Shown: positions 1 through 12,639 of the stretch, in pieces
Numbering within the stretch: position 1 is the stretch's first letter
Layout: every line of letters begins with the position of its first letter
Source of the DNA: Sisyra terminalis
Taxonomy: Eukaryota > Arthropoda > Insecta > Neuroptera > Sisyridae
Reading direction: 5' to 3'
Length of the DNA: 64,000 bases
Assembly (NCBI GenBank): GCA_958496175.1
Contig: OY292278.1
Span: 36,580,001-36,644,000, forward strand
Translations under genes and position numbers: made by a program
The notes under the pieces: model-generated
The model's database searches: none
Seen by the model: the letters and a program-made list of their open reading frames with translations, nothing else
Told to the model about the DNA's origin: nothing

Positions 1-771
1 GGCTTTGGGTACCGAACGCCCTTGTTACCCCCAATGCTTCAATTACAGCAATTATCACAAATCAATCATCCGAAATTTTCCAAAAAACCACATCATTCTA
101 TGTCACTGATTTACAAAAAGGACGACAAAAGTGTTTTGAGCCTCTCCAATCATCATCGCCACTCCAACACCTTTGCTGTACAAATAGCGGAAAACCGGGA
201 AAATGACGCGGGAGATGGTGGGAATAGAAGGGATTCTTTCGCGACCGTAATGGATAAATGGTGGAATAGTAAAACGTGCGCGACCTTTAATTTGTTCAAC
301 TAATTAAAACCAAAGACGTGCACGCGGTCTCCAAAGGATAGAAGTATAGAGACAAAGGCGAATGTAAACATTTAGCGAAACCGCGGAAAATTGCGGTTGT
401 CGAACACAACTCATAACACACACATGTATATACCGACATACCTACATATAACACGCTAATGTACAGTTAAAACACAAATAAAAAATAAAAAAAGGACATT
501 TTATGTTGTCACCATTGCGGTTTTAACCAACACTGGAAAAAAAAAACACGTATCTCAATAAACTTATTTTTATTCCAGAAACAATTAAACAAAAAATATA
601 CTATCACTAACCCACTCTTCGTCGCCCAATGACTACAAAAACTACACGAATATGTCCTACATCCCATTTTTATTTGGGGACGAGAAAAAAAGAATCTTTC
701 TAACCGGGAACGAAACGCGTCTAAATATATATTAAATTTCCCGTATAATGACATAGTGAATGCACGTACCT
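1..771. other. Non-coding flank, no gene seen
   Basis: This stretch is somewhat richer in G+C in its first 400 bases than the DNA that follows. A 93-codon reading frame (22-303, +) has no recognisable domain, ordinary-looking random composition, and no convincing splice or start context. Nothing else is recognisable. Confidence 0.5.
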
Positions 772-797
772 TTAATAATAATAATAATAATAATAAC
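772..797. repeat. (AAT)n microsatellite
   Basis: About eight uninterrupted AAT units. This is a simple trinucleotide tract with no further structure. The same tract read on the minus strand creates a poly-leucine run in a spurious reading frame. Confidence 0.9.
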
Positions 798-2850
798 ATT
801 CATACTCGCAGCGCTCGTCGTGTCTGAGTGAGATCCTAAAGGAATATCGGGATGAGACAGGTCACAGGAATATATTCACGAATATTACATTTCCTGTACC
901 ACCGCAGGATATCCGACAAATACGGGATCCTCTCATTGGATAGGACATGTCATACGAACAATAACAATAATAACAAACGATAATGACAAATTTCATCCTT
1001 GTCTATTTTACCGATATTAATATTCAGCCTGTCTTGCTTACTCGATTTACATCTTAATATTATCATTATTGTTATTACAATAAGTACAATATGGGAACAT
1101 AATAAATTAACTTGGAAAAGATTTTTCGAGGAGCTTTCATACAGCATCCATACGGTAGAATTTCATGTTAACGCCAATTCATACGGAGATTGAGCTTATA
1201 ATTAAGTATAGTAGACTTCTGCTGAAATTAAATTTACCAATTAAGGTTAAGGAATATCATTATAAATTTCTCCCGTCTGGTCCCGTCTGGTAAAGCTAAG
1301 AAATTTTCAATGCAATGTCTGTCAACTATTCAACCATACAGTTACTAAGTATTTATTAGGCTTAATAGTTTCGGAATATCTATCAATTTGGAGAATCATA
1401 TTTGATTTAGATATTCAATAACTGGATTAATTCGGTCAATGATAATATACTTCAATAAAACGTGATGTTTAATCCTATAACATAGTATTAGATTATCCGG
1501 AAGGTTTGTACCGATTTTTAAAGAAACTTGAAACGTAATGTCTTAAAATTTTGGTTAAATATAGTTTAATTATATAGTCGCCACTCTTTTCTATAACCTT
1601 TCTTTATCAATTAGGTAACTTAAAAATTTCGTTTTTCCAAAATATCTTAGATTATTAAGTGGAAAATTCACATTTATTTAGTGTCACCTTACGAAAATCG
1701 ACACGAACTTCCCGGACTACTGATATTCAAAGAAGGTAATTCAATTCTTCTTTCGAATGATCTGGAATACCAATTCTTCTTTTTCATTTTTTTTTTCGAT
1801 TTTTTCCAAGTTTAATTTCTTGTCATCTTCTATAATTCCATTTCCTCATAGAAGGAGACTAAATCAATTAGTATTTCATCTAATCATCTTATCAATGATC
1901 AAATCAAGGGTTGATTCTTCTTAGTATTTCTATTTTATCAAAATCATTGCTTCCTCAATTCTTAAACCAATAACAGTACAATTTCTACAGGAGAAAGAAT
2001 TAAGAGTACTTAGAAAAAGAAATTATTTCTACCAACCCTGGATTTAAAGACTAAAATGCTGGTTAAAACCCTTCCCAACTTTCTTAAACTTTATAAAGGG
2101 TCTCATTACTCCTGTTTCTTTAAAATTTCAATATTTAGACTATGAAAACTTGTTAAAAATTCAAAAATGAATTATTTCTGGTAATACAAACTTTCACTAA
2201 AATAGGGCATATTTCAAAAGTTGTTCATCCAAATAGTAATGAAAAATGGAGAAATAGGTTGATGATATTGAAAAAAAAGGTGTATAAGGATCAAGGATCA
2301 AGGTGTATAAGTAAAAAAAGTGTACATGGAATGTTTTGTACAGAATGGGAATTTAATCAGACTTAATAGCAGTGCTCTAATAAAAATGATCTGATCCCTG
2401 CAATTAACTTAGATTATTGATATGAAAAATTGGTAACAAAATGGGGATGTTATCATGAAATCATGAAAAGAAATTATTTTTTGTTTTTTAAAAGTTATTT
2501 GGTTTCATAATTAATTATAATCTGTGAGAACAAATGCTGGGCCATGAAAAAGAAAAGAAACCAACGGTAACGATAACAGAAAAATAGATATTAAGATGTC
2601 CAAGGAGGTGCAAGAAAAGGAAGAGGTATATGGTGGAAAATTTTAAAGAAAGGAGGCTATTTTGGAGAAAATGGGATGCCCCGAGCAATAAAATATACCG
2701 CTGTGGTAATAGAACTTAATTTTTCCACGACTTACCTTAACATATACAGAAGAAAGAAAACAGTTATTTTTTCAAATAGTTAAATAAAACTGATTTTCCT
2801 GATTCCGATTTTTTTGTCCCCTTAATGTCACACACCTACCCCAACTGTTT
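798..2850. other. AT-rich DNA without recognisable gene
   Basis: No coding similarity was recognised on either strand. The only local structures are a perfect tandem 10-mer (TCCCGTCTGG twice, 1271-1290) and a small repeated GGATCAA/GTGTATAAG cluster near 2280-2315. The rest is AT-rich sequence with stop codons in all frames. Confidence 0.5.
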
Positions 2851-3030
2851 TTAGCCAAAGGGCACATTCTAGGATATCAGTCAAATGGCGAATAATATTG
2901 ATTTTTAAAGATAAGTTTATTGTTCCTAAGTGGTTTAATAATTATTTACAAGGCGGAACAATACACTTCTCATGAAAAATCCATATTTTTCGCCATTCGA
3001 CTGACATCCTAAAATGTGCTCTTTGGCTTA
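2851..3030. mobile_element. Foldback MITE, ~75-bp inverted arms
   Basis: The left arm (about 2851-2926) begins TTAGCCAAAG and the right arm (about 2955-3030) ends CTTTGGCTTA. The arms are near-complementary over about 75 bases, including GGCACATTCTAGGAT on the left against ATCCTAAAATGTGCT on the right, with a loop of roughly 28 bases. There is no coding capacity. The superfamily is not assigned because no clear target duplication is seen. Confidence 0.8.
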
Positions 3031-3639
3031 TAAGAACTATAGAAAAACTGTTTTTCTGTCTTACGTAAATATTACGGTAATTCTGATGATTTGAAAATTA
3101 TTAATAAATATCTAACACTATTAATAACTAATTAATAATTACTACAAGTCGTGAAAAAGCAAAGAAAACTTTTACCACTTTGGTACAGTAATCGCTCTGA
3201 ACTTCTGTCTGGGCTCAAGAGGGATGCGGACGTAAAATCAACAGTGAACAAAAATCGATTTTTTGTAATATTAAAATCGATTAGTAAAACCGATTTTGAT
3301 AGAAGAATAATCAGTTTTTCCATAATCGATTATTTTTTCAAATCCTTGTTTTAAACTAGGATCCATCCTCTAGCTCCTCGTTTGACAGGTACCCATCCCT
3401 TTTTCACCTACGCTGTCTGTTGTATGTCAATATTCAAATTCTATAATATTTTAACGCAAAATATATTATCTGACAAGCTATCAGTAAAGAAAAAATGAAC
3501 ATCATGCAATAACAGTGTACAATAATGATTTTTCTGACATTTGTATTTTGAGTTAAAAATATTACGAAACCAATGCAAGAAATACAAAAAAGGCTTCTAC
3601 AAATAAAAATGTATTACCCCCTGAACTACTTCTTGTATA
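3031..3639. other. AT-rich DNA with ATCGATT clusters
   Basis: No gene seen. Between about 3251 and 3335 the core ATCGATT/AATCGAT or close variants recurs four to five times, forming small inverted pairs. Two overlapping 60-70-codon frames here lie on opposite strands of that low-complexity region and are not believed. Confidence 0.45.
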
Positions 3640-4335
3640 GTTATTAAACGATTCCGGAATCGGAATTCAGAACCATAGTCTAAGCACTTACGGTAGCCAC
3701 GATGATAATCGTGATTTTAGTAATAAGAGAATGACTAAAGGAAAAGTGTTAAAACGTATTATAGTAATTAGTGGTTAAAATTACTTACTGTGCAAAAAAT
3801 CTGGGTTTCAAAGATCGCACAAACTAGCCTGTCTTTGATTTTTCTAAGTTTGTTCTTGAAAAGTTCTAAAACTAAAGCTCCAGTATAACTTTTGTTTTAA
3901 AGTATTTTTGAACCGAATTATTATTTTCCTCAATGGTCCCAATGGATTTCATATTCCTTTGCTTATTATTGGTACCCTCATATACGTAAAAACAATTCCA
4001 GAATCGGAATTCGCAATCATAGTCAAAATATTTACGACATAAGTCATTAATGATTGCGATTCTCAGCAATAAGAAAACGGTCATAGGAAAAGTTTTTATA
4101 CCTTTTATATTAACACGTGATTAAGATTACTTACTGTGCAAAAAAATCTGGGCATTAAAGGACGCACAAACTAGCCTGCTTTTGATATTTTTAAGGTTGT
4201 TCCCAAAAAGTTCCCAAACAAAAGCTGTAGTATAACTTTTGTTTTATAGTATTTTTGAACCGAATTATTATTTTCCTCAATGGCTTCAATAGTTTTTATA
4301 TTCCTTTGCGTATTATAGGTACATTCATATACGTA
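3640..4335. repeat. Tandem duplication of a ~345-bp unit
   Basis: Unit 1 (about 3640-3985) and unit 2 (about 3986-4335) align throughout. Both start near AATCGGAATTC, share ATTACTTACTGTGCAAAAAA and CGCACAAACTAGCCTG, and end near CATATACGTA. Spacing measured at two anchors is 344 and 347 bases. The units have diverged by visible substitutions, so the duplication is not recent. Minus-strand frames in both units read similar peptides (IEENNNSVQKY in each), a consequence of the duplication that is treated in the findings. Confidence 0.85.
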
Positions 4336-6296
4336 ACTTCTATACAAATGAGTTGGAGAGGAAAATTCGGAACTTTTGAATCGAATTGTTTTCGACTTTT
4401 GCTTTTCTGCCAATCTCAAAATTGTTTCATTTGAAAAACTCAACAACAAAAAACAGGAAAGATAAGATTTTTTTTTAATTCATCAAAATTTTATACATTT
4501 TTGATTTTCTATTTAAATTTTTGAAAATGATGTAACTTTTAAATGACTTAAGTCGTCTTAAATCCTCTTGCTGTCTAGTTATTCGACCCACGTAATCGAA
4601 ACCATTGAAATCCATTATAATAGTTTTTTTTTTGGGACTTCTCATGAACTCAACGTAAACATATTAACAAGATATCGATAACGATTTATCAATAGAAATC
4701 CTACCGATTAAACTTGGATCATTCACTTTGAATTCTTTGATCGTTCGATCATCCGATTTTGATCTATGTTCAATCATTAATTAAATTAAAATCATTAAAT
4801 TTAACTACTAGATATCAAAAAAAAGAAAAAAATATTTCAAAACATTCAAACATAAAGATGGCGTAATCTGACAATGTGATGTGGATTATTTGTTCAAATT
4901 TATTAAAAAAAAAACTTTATTCATGTAGTCTCTGTCTGAGAAGGTCATAATTTGTTTCTTTAAATCCTCCAAAACATAATTCATCGAAGATTTTCAATAA
5001 ATACCAAATGAGCCAATGGGCCCACGGACCGTTTCGTCATTCGATGTAATTTTTTCATTTCGGATTTAAAATTTAAAAATCCATGCTTGTGCATTTGATA
5101 TATTTAAAGACATTCGAGTTTTGACTCTAAACCGCTTACGAATAATATTTTTAATGATTAACGATCAATGTCACCGATTAATGCCCACAAATAATCTTCC
5201 CCCGTTTGCCCCGTGGCGAGGAAAGAAACAACTTGTAAAGAACCACGGAAAGGATCAAGGAGGTCTTTGAAAGAGAAACGAAACAAATAACGATCCAAAA
5301 AAAATCTTGTTGACTTGATGGACTTTGCATGATCTCGACCCGAGAAAGATAACCAAAAATTGATCTAACAAGAAAAAAAGATGAATATAAAATAACGATT
5401 TTTGTAAACAAGACGATTTTGTGTCGCTTGTATGTAACTGATCTAGTCACAGGTGGTCTCCCAAAAAAAATCCAATAAACTCAATTCCTTCAATTCATTT
5501 GTATGAAAAATGAAAATTCTGATGAGTTCTAGTTAAAATAGAAGCATTTCGTTTGATTTTCTTGGGAAATTCAACGGTGTTGTAAATGTTTCCGTGAAAT
5601 ATTAATCATACATTTAACGTGGAAATGTAATACGGCTATATATGGTGTCGGCATAATGGAACGACTTAAATGATGCCACTCACTTCCCGGTTTCTTCATT
5701 CATCCCCAATCCTCCCCGACTCATTTTCGGGACACGCGAATGAACGAACGAATATTTGAGCGTTCCACCTAAATGGTTTCGAAATTCGTCTTCCATTTCG
5801 GGAGTACGTATGTATGTATGTGATGTTATACTACTCTGTATACGATATATGGCTGCATGGGGATAGTAATGTGAAATGGGAAAAGGGTTGGGTGAAGGTA
5901 GTAAAGGGCCGGAGGAAGTGAAGGTACATTACAGTCTTAAGATTCGGATACTTGAAACTTTCCATCTCCGACATGATGATGACAGTTTACAGCGGAAAAT
6001 ATAGAGCCGTACAATGTAGATGATATGAAAATCGTTCCAACCAGAGCATCTAAAACATTGTTTGCCACCTTGATGTGATATACGATTTAGAAAATTATTC
6101 ATAATTCAGGACCCATATTTTAAAAGCGTATTCTTAGAGGTAAAATAAGAACCGATTTTCCTTAAATGTGTTGTAAAATTCATCCCCAACGAGCTACAAT
6201 ATCGATTATATCAAATTATGACTTCTTAAAAGTATCATTACTTTTCAATGTCAACCCCTATTTTAAACCACTTTTTCAGTTGCTACTATGAATTTT
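4336..6296. other. AT-rich DNA with a GC-richer block, no gene
   Basis: No coding similarity recognised. Between about 5640 and 5960 the composition becomes more balanced and looks single-copy (for example ATTCATCCCCAATCC and GGGTTGGGTGAAGG), resembling other transposon-poor blocks in this window. The remainder is AT-rich and featureless. Confidence 0.45.
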
Positions 6297-6299
6297 GGT

Positions 6300-6562
6300 T
6301 AACCCCGGGAGTTGCTCTAGATCAGCAGTTGGAGGAAATTTTTTACCATTTCTCCAACATAACTTTGTGAAAATTGATATTACCCCTCACCCTCTACAGC
6401 AGTTGTTAGTGAGATGACCCACCCCGTATATCTTGCAGAGTTATTTAAGTTACAGGAATGGTTGGCAAAAATATTAACACGTTTATAAAAGGGTAAATAC
6501 GAAAAATATCAGTTTTACCCAATTTGGGGTAATTTACCCCAGGTCCCCGGCCGCTGCTCTAG
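6300..6562. repeat. Short direct-repeat pair, possible element ends
   Basis: AACCCCGGGAGTTGCTCTAG near 6302 and CCCCGGCCGCTGCTCTAGG near 6546 form an imperfect direct repeat about 240 bases apart, flanking AT-rich non-coding DNA. They could be the ends of an old insertion, but no inverted termini or clean target duplication is visible, so this is tentative. Confidence 0.3.
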
Positions 6563-6712
6563 GTCTAGAATAATTTCCCAATTTAAAAAAAGCGATGGGA
6601 GTACTTATGTTCACGCGTGAGAAGTTACACTTCTTTGATAGAATTAAAAAAATGTTTACAGTCCACTACCGTAGCCTCTTCCGGAAATGCCTGAACTGGC
6701 ACACCAGTTATA

Positions 6713-6990
6713 AGTGGTTTGTGATAACTAAAATATGATATAACTTTAAACACAATTTGCTTTTAATATCAAAATACATAATAAGCAAACGTATATGTTG
6801 CGGCAAAGACAAGGACAAAGAATATAGAGTTGTAAGCACTTCCATGTGAGTGGAATACAAGTATTATAATTATTGCCTTGTCGTTTGTTTCAACTGTCAT
6901 TTCGATTTCATTCAACTGCTAATCTGCTAATTTTAGCCATTTGTCAGTTGTATCAGTATTGGGCTGTGAATATTTCACGGAAAGTTACTG
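6713..6990. repeat. Dispersed repeat family A, copy 1
   Basis: Recurring landmarks in order are GTTTGTGATAACTAAAATA, a TAATAAGCAAACGTATATG segment, AAGACAAGGACAAAGAA, TTTCAACTGTCATTTCGATT, ATTTGTCAGTTGTATCAGTA and GAATATTTCACGG. The same series occurs at 7445-7680, 52066-52350 and 57330-57580. Read on the minus strand, the first landmark encodes YFSYHKP-like residues, matching the end of the endonuclease fossil at 62.8 kb, so the family may derive from that element. No intact coding frame. Confidence 0.8.
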
Positions 6991-7444
6991 ATTCCCAAAT
7001 AAAAGATTTAATTGGCTATTTATACATAGATTCTGAATATATACACAATTGGCGGTTTGTACATTCGGTATAATATGTTTACATATTTGGCTACTTATAA
7101 CATATATATATTACATACTATATGTGTTAAACGTTTATCAATAGAGCATGGGCCACATAATCGAAAAATACTTATCGAAAATGTTTACCATATACAAATA
7201 GATTGTTGTTATAAAATATGATGTATAGATATGAATAAACAATTTCAAAGAGCGACGTCCTAAAAATTATATAAATGCAATAGTAGTTATATATTATATT
7301 AACCCATTTATATCTATGAATTGAAACTAATTTTTAATTCAAATATAGAAAAAAAAAGGTTATTTAATGTATCATTCGACTTTCCTTACATTACTTTAAA
7401 TAATTTCAAAAATATACCTTTATCTTAAATGTGCTTTATTTCTC

Positions 7445-7680
7445 ACCATAAAAATAGGCAAACATATGTATTATGTATGCATATATGTCAGAAAAGACAG
7501 AGAACAAATATTTAATCACACGAGCGTGAGTGAAATACAATCATTGTCTCAAATTAGAAGTGAATTCCTCAAGTGAAGTCATTTGGATTTCGTTCAATCA
7601 ATTATCAATTTTTACCATTTGACAGTTGTGTTAGTATTAGGTGGTGAATATTTCACGGGAAATGACTAGTTGTGTATTAA
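7445..7680. repeat. Dispersed repeat family A, copy 2
   Basis: This copy shares the middle and end landmarks of family A: TAGGCAAACATATGTATTATG, AAAAGACAGAGAACAAA, CATTTGACAGTTGTGTTAGT and GGTGAATATTTCACGGGAAA. It lacks the GTTTGTGATAACTAAAATA start. It lies about 0.5 kb after copy 1 in the same orientation, so the two may be separate insertions or a diverged local duplication. Confidence 0.75.
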
Positions 7681-9371
7681 TATGGATATTGTTTTCACTA
7701 TAAAATTTAAAAATATTTATTTCGACGATGTCTTTGTTCTAAATAGAAAATACAAGTGACAGTGACTTTAAGCCTACTGTAATGGTTGTAGTTTTTAAAC
7801 TTCGTATCTGGTTTGAGATTGTTCGGGACAATCGAGGCTGGTTCGTTTCCCTTGCCGACAAACGGAAAACAAATGCGAGCGCTGAGATCAACTTGATCGA
7901 CTCAATAGAGCGTTTAGTGGCTTTAGGTGTTTTAAAATTCAGTCTGATTATATTTTTTAAGAAGTATAACTTCAAAAAGTAAAGCAAACACTAGAAAATT
8001 TTCATAAGTATAATCTTTAAAAGTTCAAAATTAAAAAAAAATCTTTGTCTTGTTTTCAACCTGACGAAATGAATTTGAAGTTTTGATAAATTTAAACGAT
8101 CAAATTATTTCAAACCTTATAGTTCAGCTATTAATTTTCACTTCAATTTCGACCCCTTTTGAATATAAGCTCTTTTGTGCTTAACAAAGTGTTATTAAAA
8201 TTTTCGGCTTTTGAATTTAAGTTATGAAACATAGAAGCAGAAATGTTTAAGTTTGTTTTCCAAAAATAACAAAACGTGCCATTTTTGTTTTGTATTCAAA
8301 ACAAATACTTTTAGTGAGTCAATTGTTTTACATTCCTTTGAATATGCCGATAGTCATTAAAGAAACTGAACGATTGTCTATTGTTTTTGTTAACATATTT
8401 GAATAATGGAACATTTTATTCGAGTAAAATGTTTAGAACTACTGGTCTGATCTTATTGAGTCGTCGAAAATTTAGAGACAGCAACTTAATTTGACCCATA
8501 ACCCCGCCGTAAAACATGAAACTCGAAAGAATAAAGTTTGCAAAACAAAAGAACAGCGAATCTTTTTTAATATTCATCCCTTAATAATATTCGAACATGT
8601 TATGAAAGTTTCCAGGTTTTGTATGTTCCGGAATTTCATAATATATATCCCTTAACAAGAAAACGGGAGCAAGTTATTTGCGGGATGAGAATGATGTCAA
8701 CAAATTCTTCCTGTTCATCTCAAGCATAAGCCCTTACACCCCCGCACCCTTTCTTACCGTGTTCACTAGGAAAAAACTTTTTTTACTGGCTGGAATGAGT
8801 TAGTTAACCTGTGGAATTTTCACGAAAAGTTGCAGTTAATACGTGCAAATATTTGTGCAATATGTTGCAGTTGGGGGTTGTTGTGCTCGCATGGAGGGTG
8901 GTTGGAGACGTACACTTCGTTGGAGTGGTTCGGGAATGCGAGGTGTATTAGTTTTTGGTGTATACGATTTATTAATTAATTATGTTGATAGTTTTGAGTT
9001 AGTTCTGGGAAGGTGGCGGATGGTTGGTGGTTAAAGGATGAAATGTTGCTTCAAGAGAATTTTAGGGATGAGGATGTGTGAAATGGAATGGAGCAGCGCA
9101 GAAATTGGAGGGTTGAAGGGATTATATGCTCGTGGCTTTTTTAACGGGAAAGAAAAGGAATTGATCGAATTTTGACAAATTGGAATCGAAAACCACCACC
9201 TGTGGCGATGACGGTTTGACGCGGAAAAAGCGGGACAAAGTGGGAATGGCGGGAATATTTCTCGTTAGTTTCGGAAATGTTTTGTAACATTTTGCAAACG
9301 GGAGGAGATATAAATCGTGCGACAGCTCCAGAATTGCCGTCATCGCCGACGTTGTCGACGTCCTCCCGCTT
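7681..9371. other. Non-coding, with G-rich single-copy block
   Basis: No gene recognised. Complementary frames of 66-82 codons at 7739-7987 occupy both strands of the same DNA and have no known domain. From about 8640 to 9260 the + strand is G-rich and appears single-copy, with GGGATGA at 8682 and 9066. It resembles the transposon-poor blocks further along. A 63-codon G-rich frame (8843-9034) shows no domain. Confidence 0.45.
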
Positions 9372-9437
9372 CTCCTTGTTGTCCTTGTTGTCCTTGTTGT
9401 CCCTGTTGTTATTGTTGCTGTTATTATTGTCGTCGTC
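9372..9437. repeat. TTGTTGTCC minisatellite grading into TTG/TTA
   Basis: The 9-mer TTGTTGTCC is repeated about four times and then decays into TTGTTATTG and GTCGTCGTC triplets. Because 9 is a multiple of 3, two overlapping + strand frames stay open and read poly-Leu/Ser (LLSLLSLLSLL) and Cys-Cys-Pro repeats. This fully explains those frames. Confidence 0.85.
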
Positions 9438-11577
9438 AGCGTCCCGTTATTATCGTTATCGTTGTATTGCGTCGCAAATTCTTACCCATTTGTCCAAACG
9501 TTCTTCTATTCATTCCAACAAACGTAATAAATGTTCAAGAAAGCTTTCCTCCTAAAATTTACCAACTTTAAAAATTTATCAATAAATCAATTTTTCATCT
9601 GCCAATCTATAAATTTTTGGAATTGCACTTGAAAACTATTGAAACTTTTTCAAAATACTAATTTTTTAGCGGGAGATTCAAATGCGCCGTTAGGCAAGGA
9701 ACGGGAGGCTCGTTTCTGAAATTTCCCACTTCGGTTTATTGCGAGGCAACACAAGTTTGATTAAGTTATTAACAAACTTTGCTATTTAAGTTATTATTCG
9801 ATAAAGTTATTTTACAATGTAGAGCTTTAGTTGTAAACACCATAAAGGAATCTTTATTTATTCATTAGAGGAAAACTTCATTAAATTTTGCTCAATGAAA
9901 ATAGATGATGGAAATGAGAGTTGTTTGAGAATATCATGTTTTGACGGAAAATAGATATAAGGGTATTATAATGGATTAAAAAAACATATTAATTAAGACT
10001 GAGTAAATAACGAATATATTGATAGTTCTAAAGAATATATGTTTCCAATAACCTTGACGAAAATTCCATTAAGAATTTTCCCCGTTATTGGAGTCCTTAA
10101 AGTAAATTTATTGCCCTAAAAGTTTACGTTTAATTTATTATTTTAATATTGATTAAAATTATTTTTTTATCAATATAATCGCTAATTTTGTGGAAACAAG
10201 AGCAACTTTTATATTTTTCATAAACTCTACCCCAAATTCTATTACAATTACAAACAAAAGCTTTTTCTGTTACTTCTCATTGATACTTTCAACCATTGAT
10301 TTTTAATCTGGGTTCAATTGCATCTCAGGGGTTCGGTGAGTTAGTCTTGCGGGTTTGGGGAGTATCAGGTTTCAATGGTTTTGTTCATTTCCTTCATCTA
10401 TGTTTACATATTTTTCTTTATTTTGGATTTGAAAAAAACATATTTTATTATTCCAATTAAGATTCCAAAATGGTCACCTTGATCGCTCGTACACCAACAG
10501 ATTAGGTATGCTAGTTTTTGTGCCTTTGAATACGAAGTACATATTATTTCAATTTTATTTTATTGTAACCAAAAAAAAAAATACATATTATGGCATATAT
10601 TAAACATTCTTAGATCCTACAGAGAAATATCAGCACATCTGTACATAGGAAATCTGGCTTCCTTATTATTACTTATAGATACTAAAACAGATTTAACAAA
10701 AACAAATACTTTGGTGGTAAATCCAGCATGTTAACTTTGAATATATGTGAATCCTTGTCATTGACAAATATTTTAGGTCATTTGGTAACATATTTAAATA
10801 TTTCTTGCTACATATATGTGGATTTTTTATACCCTATTCTTTTGTTGATTTTTGGGGAACATGTTCATTTGGCCCATTTATTTTATCTTTTATCTTATTT
10901 TGTAATTTGATTAATATATTAAATAATATATTAAAACTGACATTATTCCTATGGTATGATTCCATAGTTTAGAACACTTACAAAAAGTGCATGATAAACC
11001 GTTTTTAAGGTAATCACATTTAGAATACCCCGAAACTTATGCAAAACCCAAAAAAAAAATTATATATCTATACGAATATTTTTTTTTATATTTTTACCCG
11101 TAATTTAATTTCATCCGTATTTCACCAGAAGGCGACCAAATTGGGTGGATAAAAAATGCTTTGATTACTGTAATCAGCAATTCGTTTGACCCAAAAATTT
11201 AAGGCACAATAATCAAAACCCACATGAAACGTAACACTTCGACTAGTAGCAACTTTGTCGTATATAATATTGATCAAATGTCTAAAAAGGGCTATAAGTT
11301 GACATTCGCCCATTAGAAAGGGTTGAAAAAACGCAACACTGACATAACCAATGTAAATATTGACAAATTACCAATTGATAGATTTCTCATAATGAAAAAA
11401 ACGTCTAGAAAAAATATTTTCTTCGGAAAAATCCTTTTCTTCAAGCATGACAAGAGATTTAAGTAAAATTAATTTTCCCAGATTAACAGGTTGCGAGTTT
11501 AAATCATTTTTTAGACTAACTACCGTAGAAGAAGGAAGCCAGTATGCTGGAACTGGCAAATTTCAGGGATAAAAATT
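9438..11577. other. AT-rich DNA, no gene recognised
   Basis: No repeat or coding similarity I can name. Two minus-strand frames (11122-11313 and 11368-11559) contain less biased peptides such as FDYCALNFWVKRIADYS and MPVPAYWLPSSTVVSLKNDL. They could be eroded transposon protein, but no family signature is visible. Confidence 0.4.
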
Positions 11578-11665
11578 TGACCTACTGGTGACCGAGGGGC
11601 CAAATGACCGCTCCAAAACTGGTAGGTGTTGAGCTCGATTCTCGTATCGAGTAAATTTTCGATGG
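11578..11665 (+). mobile_element. tRNA-derived SINE head, copy 1
   Basis: The segment resembles a tRNA gene head. An A-box-like GGTGACCGAGGGGCC is followed about 30 bases on by AAAACTGGTAGGTGTTGAGC and a B-box-like GAGCTCGATTC. The same arrangement, with AAAACTGGTAGATGTGGGG and GGTTTGAATC, recurs at 42149-42265. Two dispersed copies with polymerase III-type internal promoter boxes suggest a SINE. Neither folds into an intact tRNA cloverleaf by eye. Confidence 0.6.
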
Positions 11666-11723
11666 ATTTTTATTAATCCTAGAGTTGGTAAAGACCTAGT
11701 AGTCGATAAAGCGACGGTAAATA

Positions 11724-12637
11724 GGGGAACTTGGGGCGGAACGGGGTACCTAAGTTTTAATTACAATTTACGGGAGATTTAAAGAAACAATCTCATTGTT
11801 TTGTAATTTAAATATTTATTTAATTCATTCTTTACAAATTAAAAAAGGTATTATTGATTTAAATTAATAATTGATATTAAAAATTTAGGTTTCAAAAATA
11901 AATGGAAAGCTCCCATTTTGCCCCACCCTCTGGGGCACAATGGGAAATGAGCTTGGGGCGCAATAAGATACTTGCTATTGACTGAGTTCGCAGATGAAGA
12001 CACTGTCATCATCGTGTTTAGCCCAACACATGCCAAATGTGCCCATTTTTGACATATACTGCAGGAACACCAGCTTTCATTAGATTTGGAGTTTAAATCC
12101 TCACAGTATAAGCAGATTACCTCTGCATCTTCCGACCTTTCTTATATATGGACTGTCGGCTAGTTTTCCTTAAATATGTACTTACTATCTGCTGATAAAA
12201 TAAAAATGTCTATCCGAATGGGAAATACTATCTGTATGGTATATCCTATTCCACCCCACCCATTGTGCCCTAAAGCACCTTTCCCACAAGCACGACTTTT
12301 ATGGCAGGATATATTGGTTATAATTGAATTATCACTGGGCTTTTAGTTAGTCAACAGTATGTTTTAACAAACATATCATGTTAATATTCAAACAAAAAAT
12401 AGAACATATGATAATTACCTTAGTGTAACTTTGTAAAAATTAGAATTCGGAAACATTTATTTCGACTTTTGATTAAAATAAAAACAAGTGCATTCTTTAC
12501 TAGTGGTAGCCACTTCTTATAATGCGGCACAGTTAATTGAACATTGAGTATGATTTTTACGCGCTTTTGTCACCTCTAACAAGCGCTAATTCCATTTCCC
12601 ATTCCTCCCCGGTACCCCATTTCGCCCCGTGTTCCCA
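11724..12637. mobile_element. pogo-like DNA transposon remnant, TA target
   Basis: The terminal inverted repeats are imperfect. The left end reads GGGGAACTTGGGGCGGAACG and the right end, reverse-complemented, reads TGGGAACACGGGGCGAAATG; both continue into GGGGTACC. A TA dinucleotide lies immediately outside each end (11722-11723 and 12638-12639), as in the Tc1/mariner/pogo superfamily. Internal minus-strand frames are broken. One reads MACVGLNTMMTVSSSANSVN, and nearby minus-strand codons give a Cys-poor remnant resembling the C-terminal WxxC..C..WAH..C zinc-binding tail of pogo/jerky-like transposases. The superfamily call rests on termini and TA. The protein call is weak. Confidence 0.7.
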
Positions 12638-12639
12638 TA

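Noticed and set aside
22..303. 93-codon + frame at the window start
   Set aside because: No domain, no splice or promoter context, and nothing to distinguish it from chance.
9277..9571. Overlapping frames with poly-Leu and Cys-Cys-Pro repeats
   Set aside because: Explained entirely by the TTGTTGTCC repeat, whose 9-base period keeps frames open.
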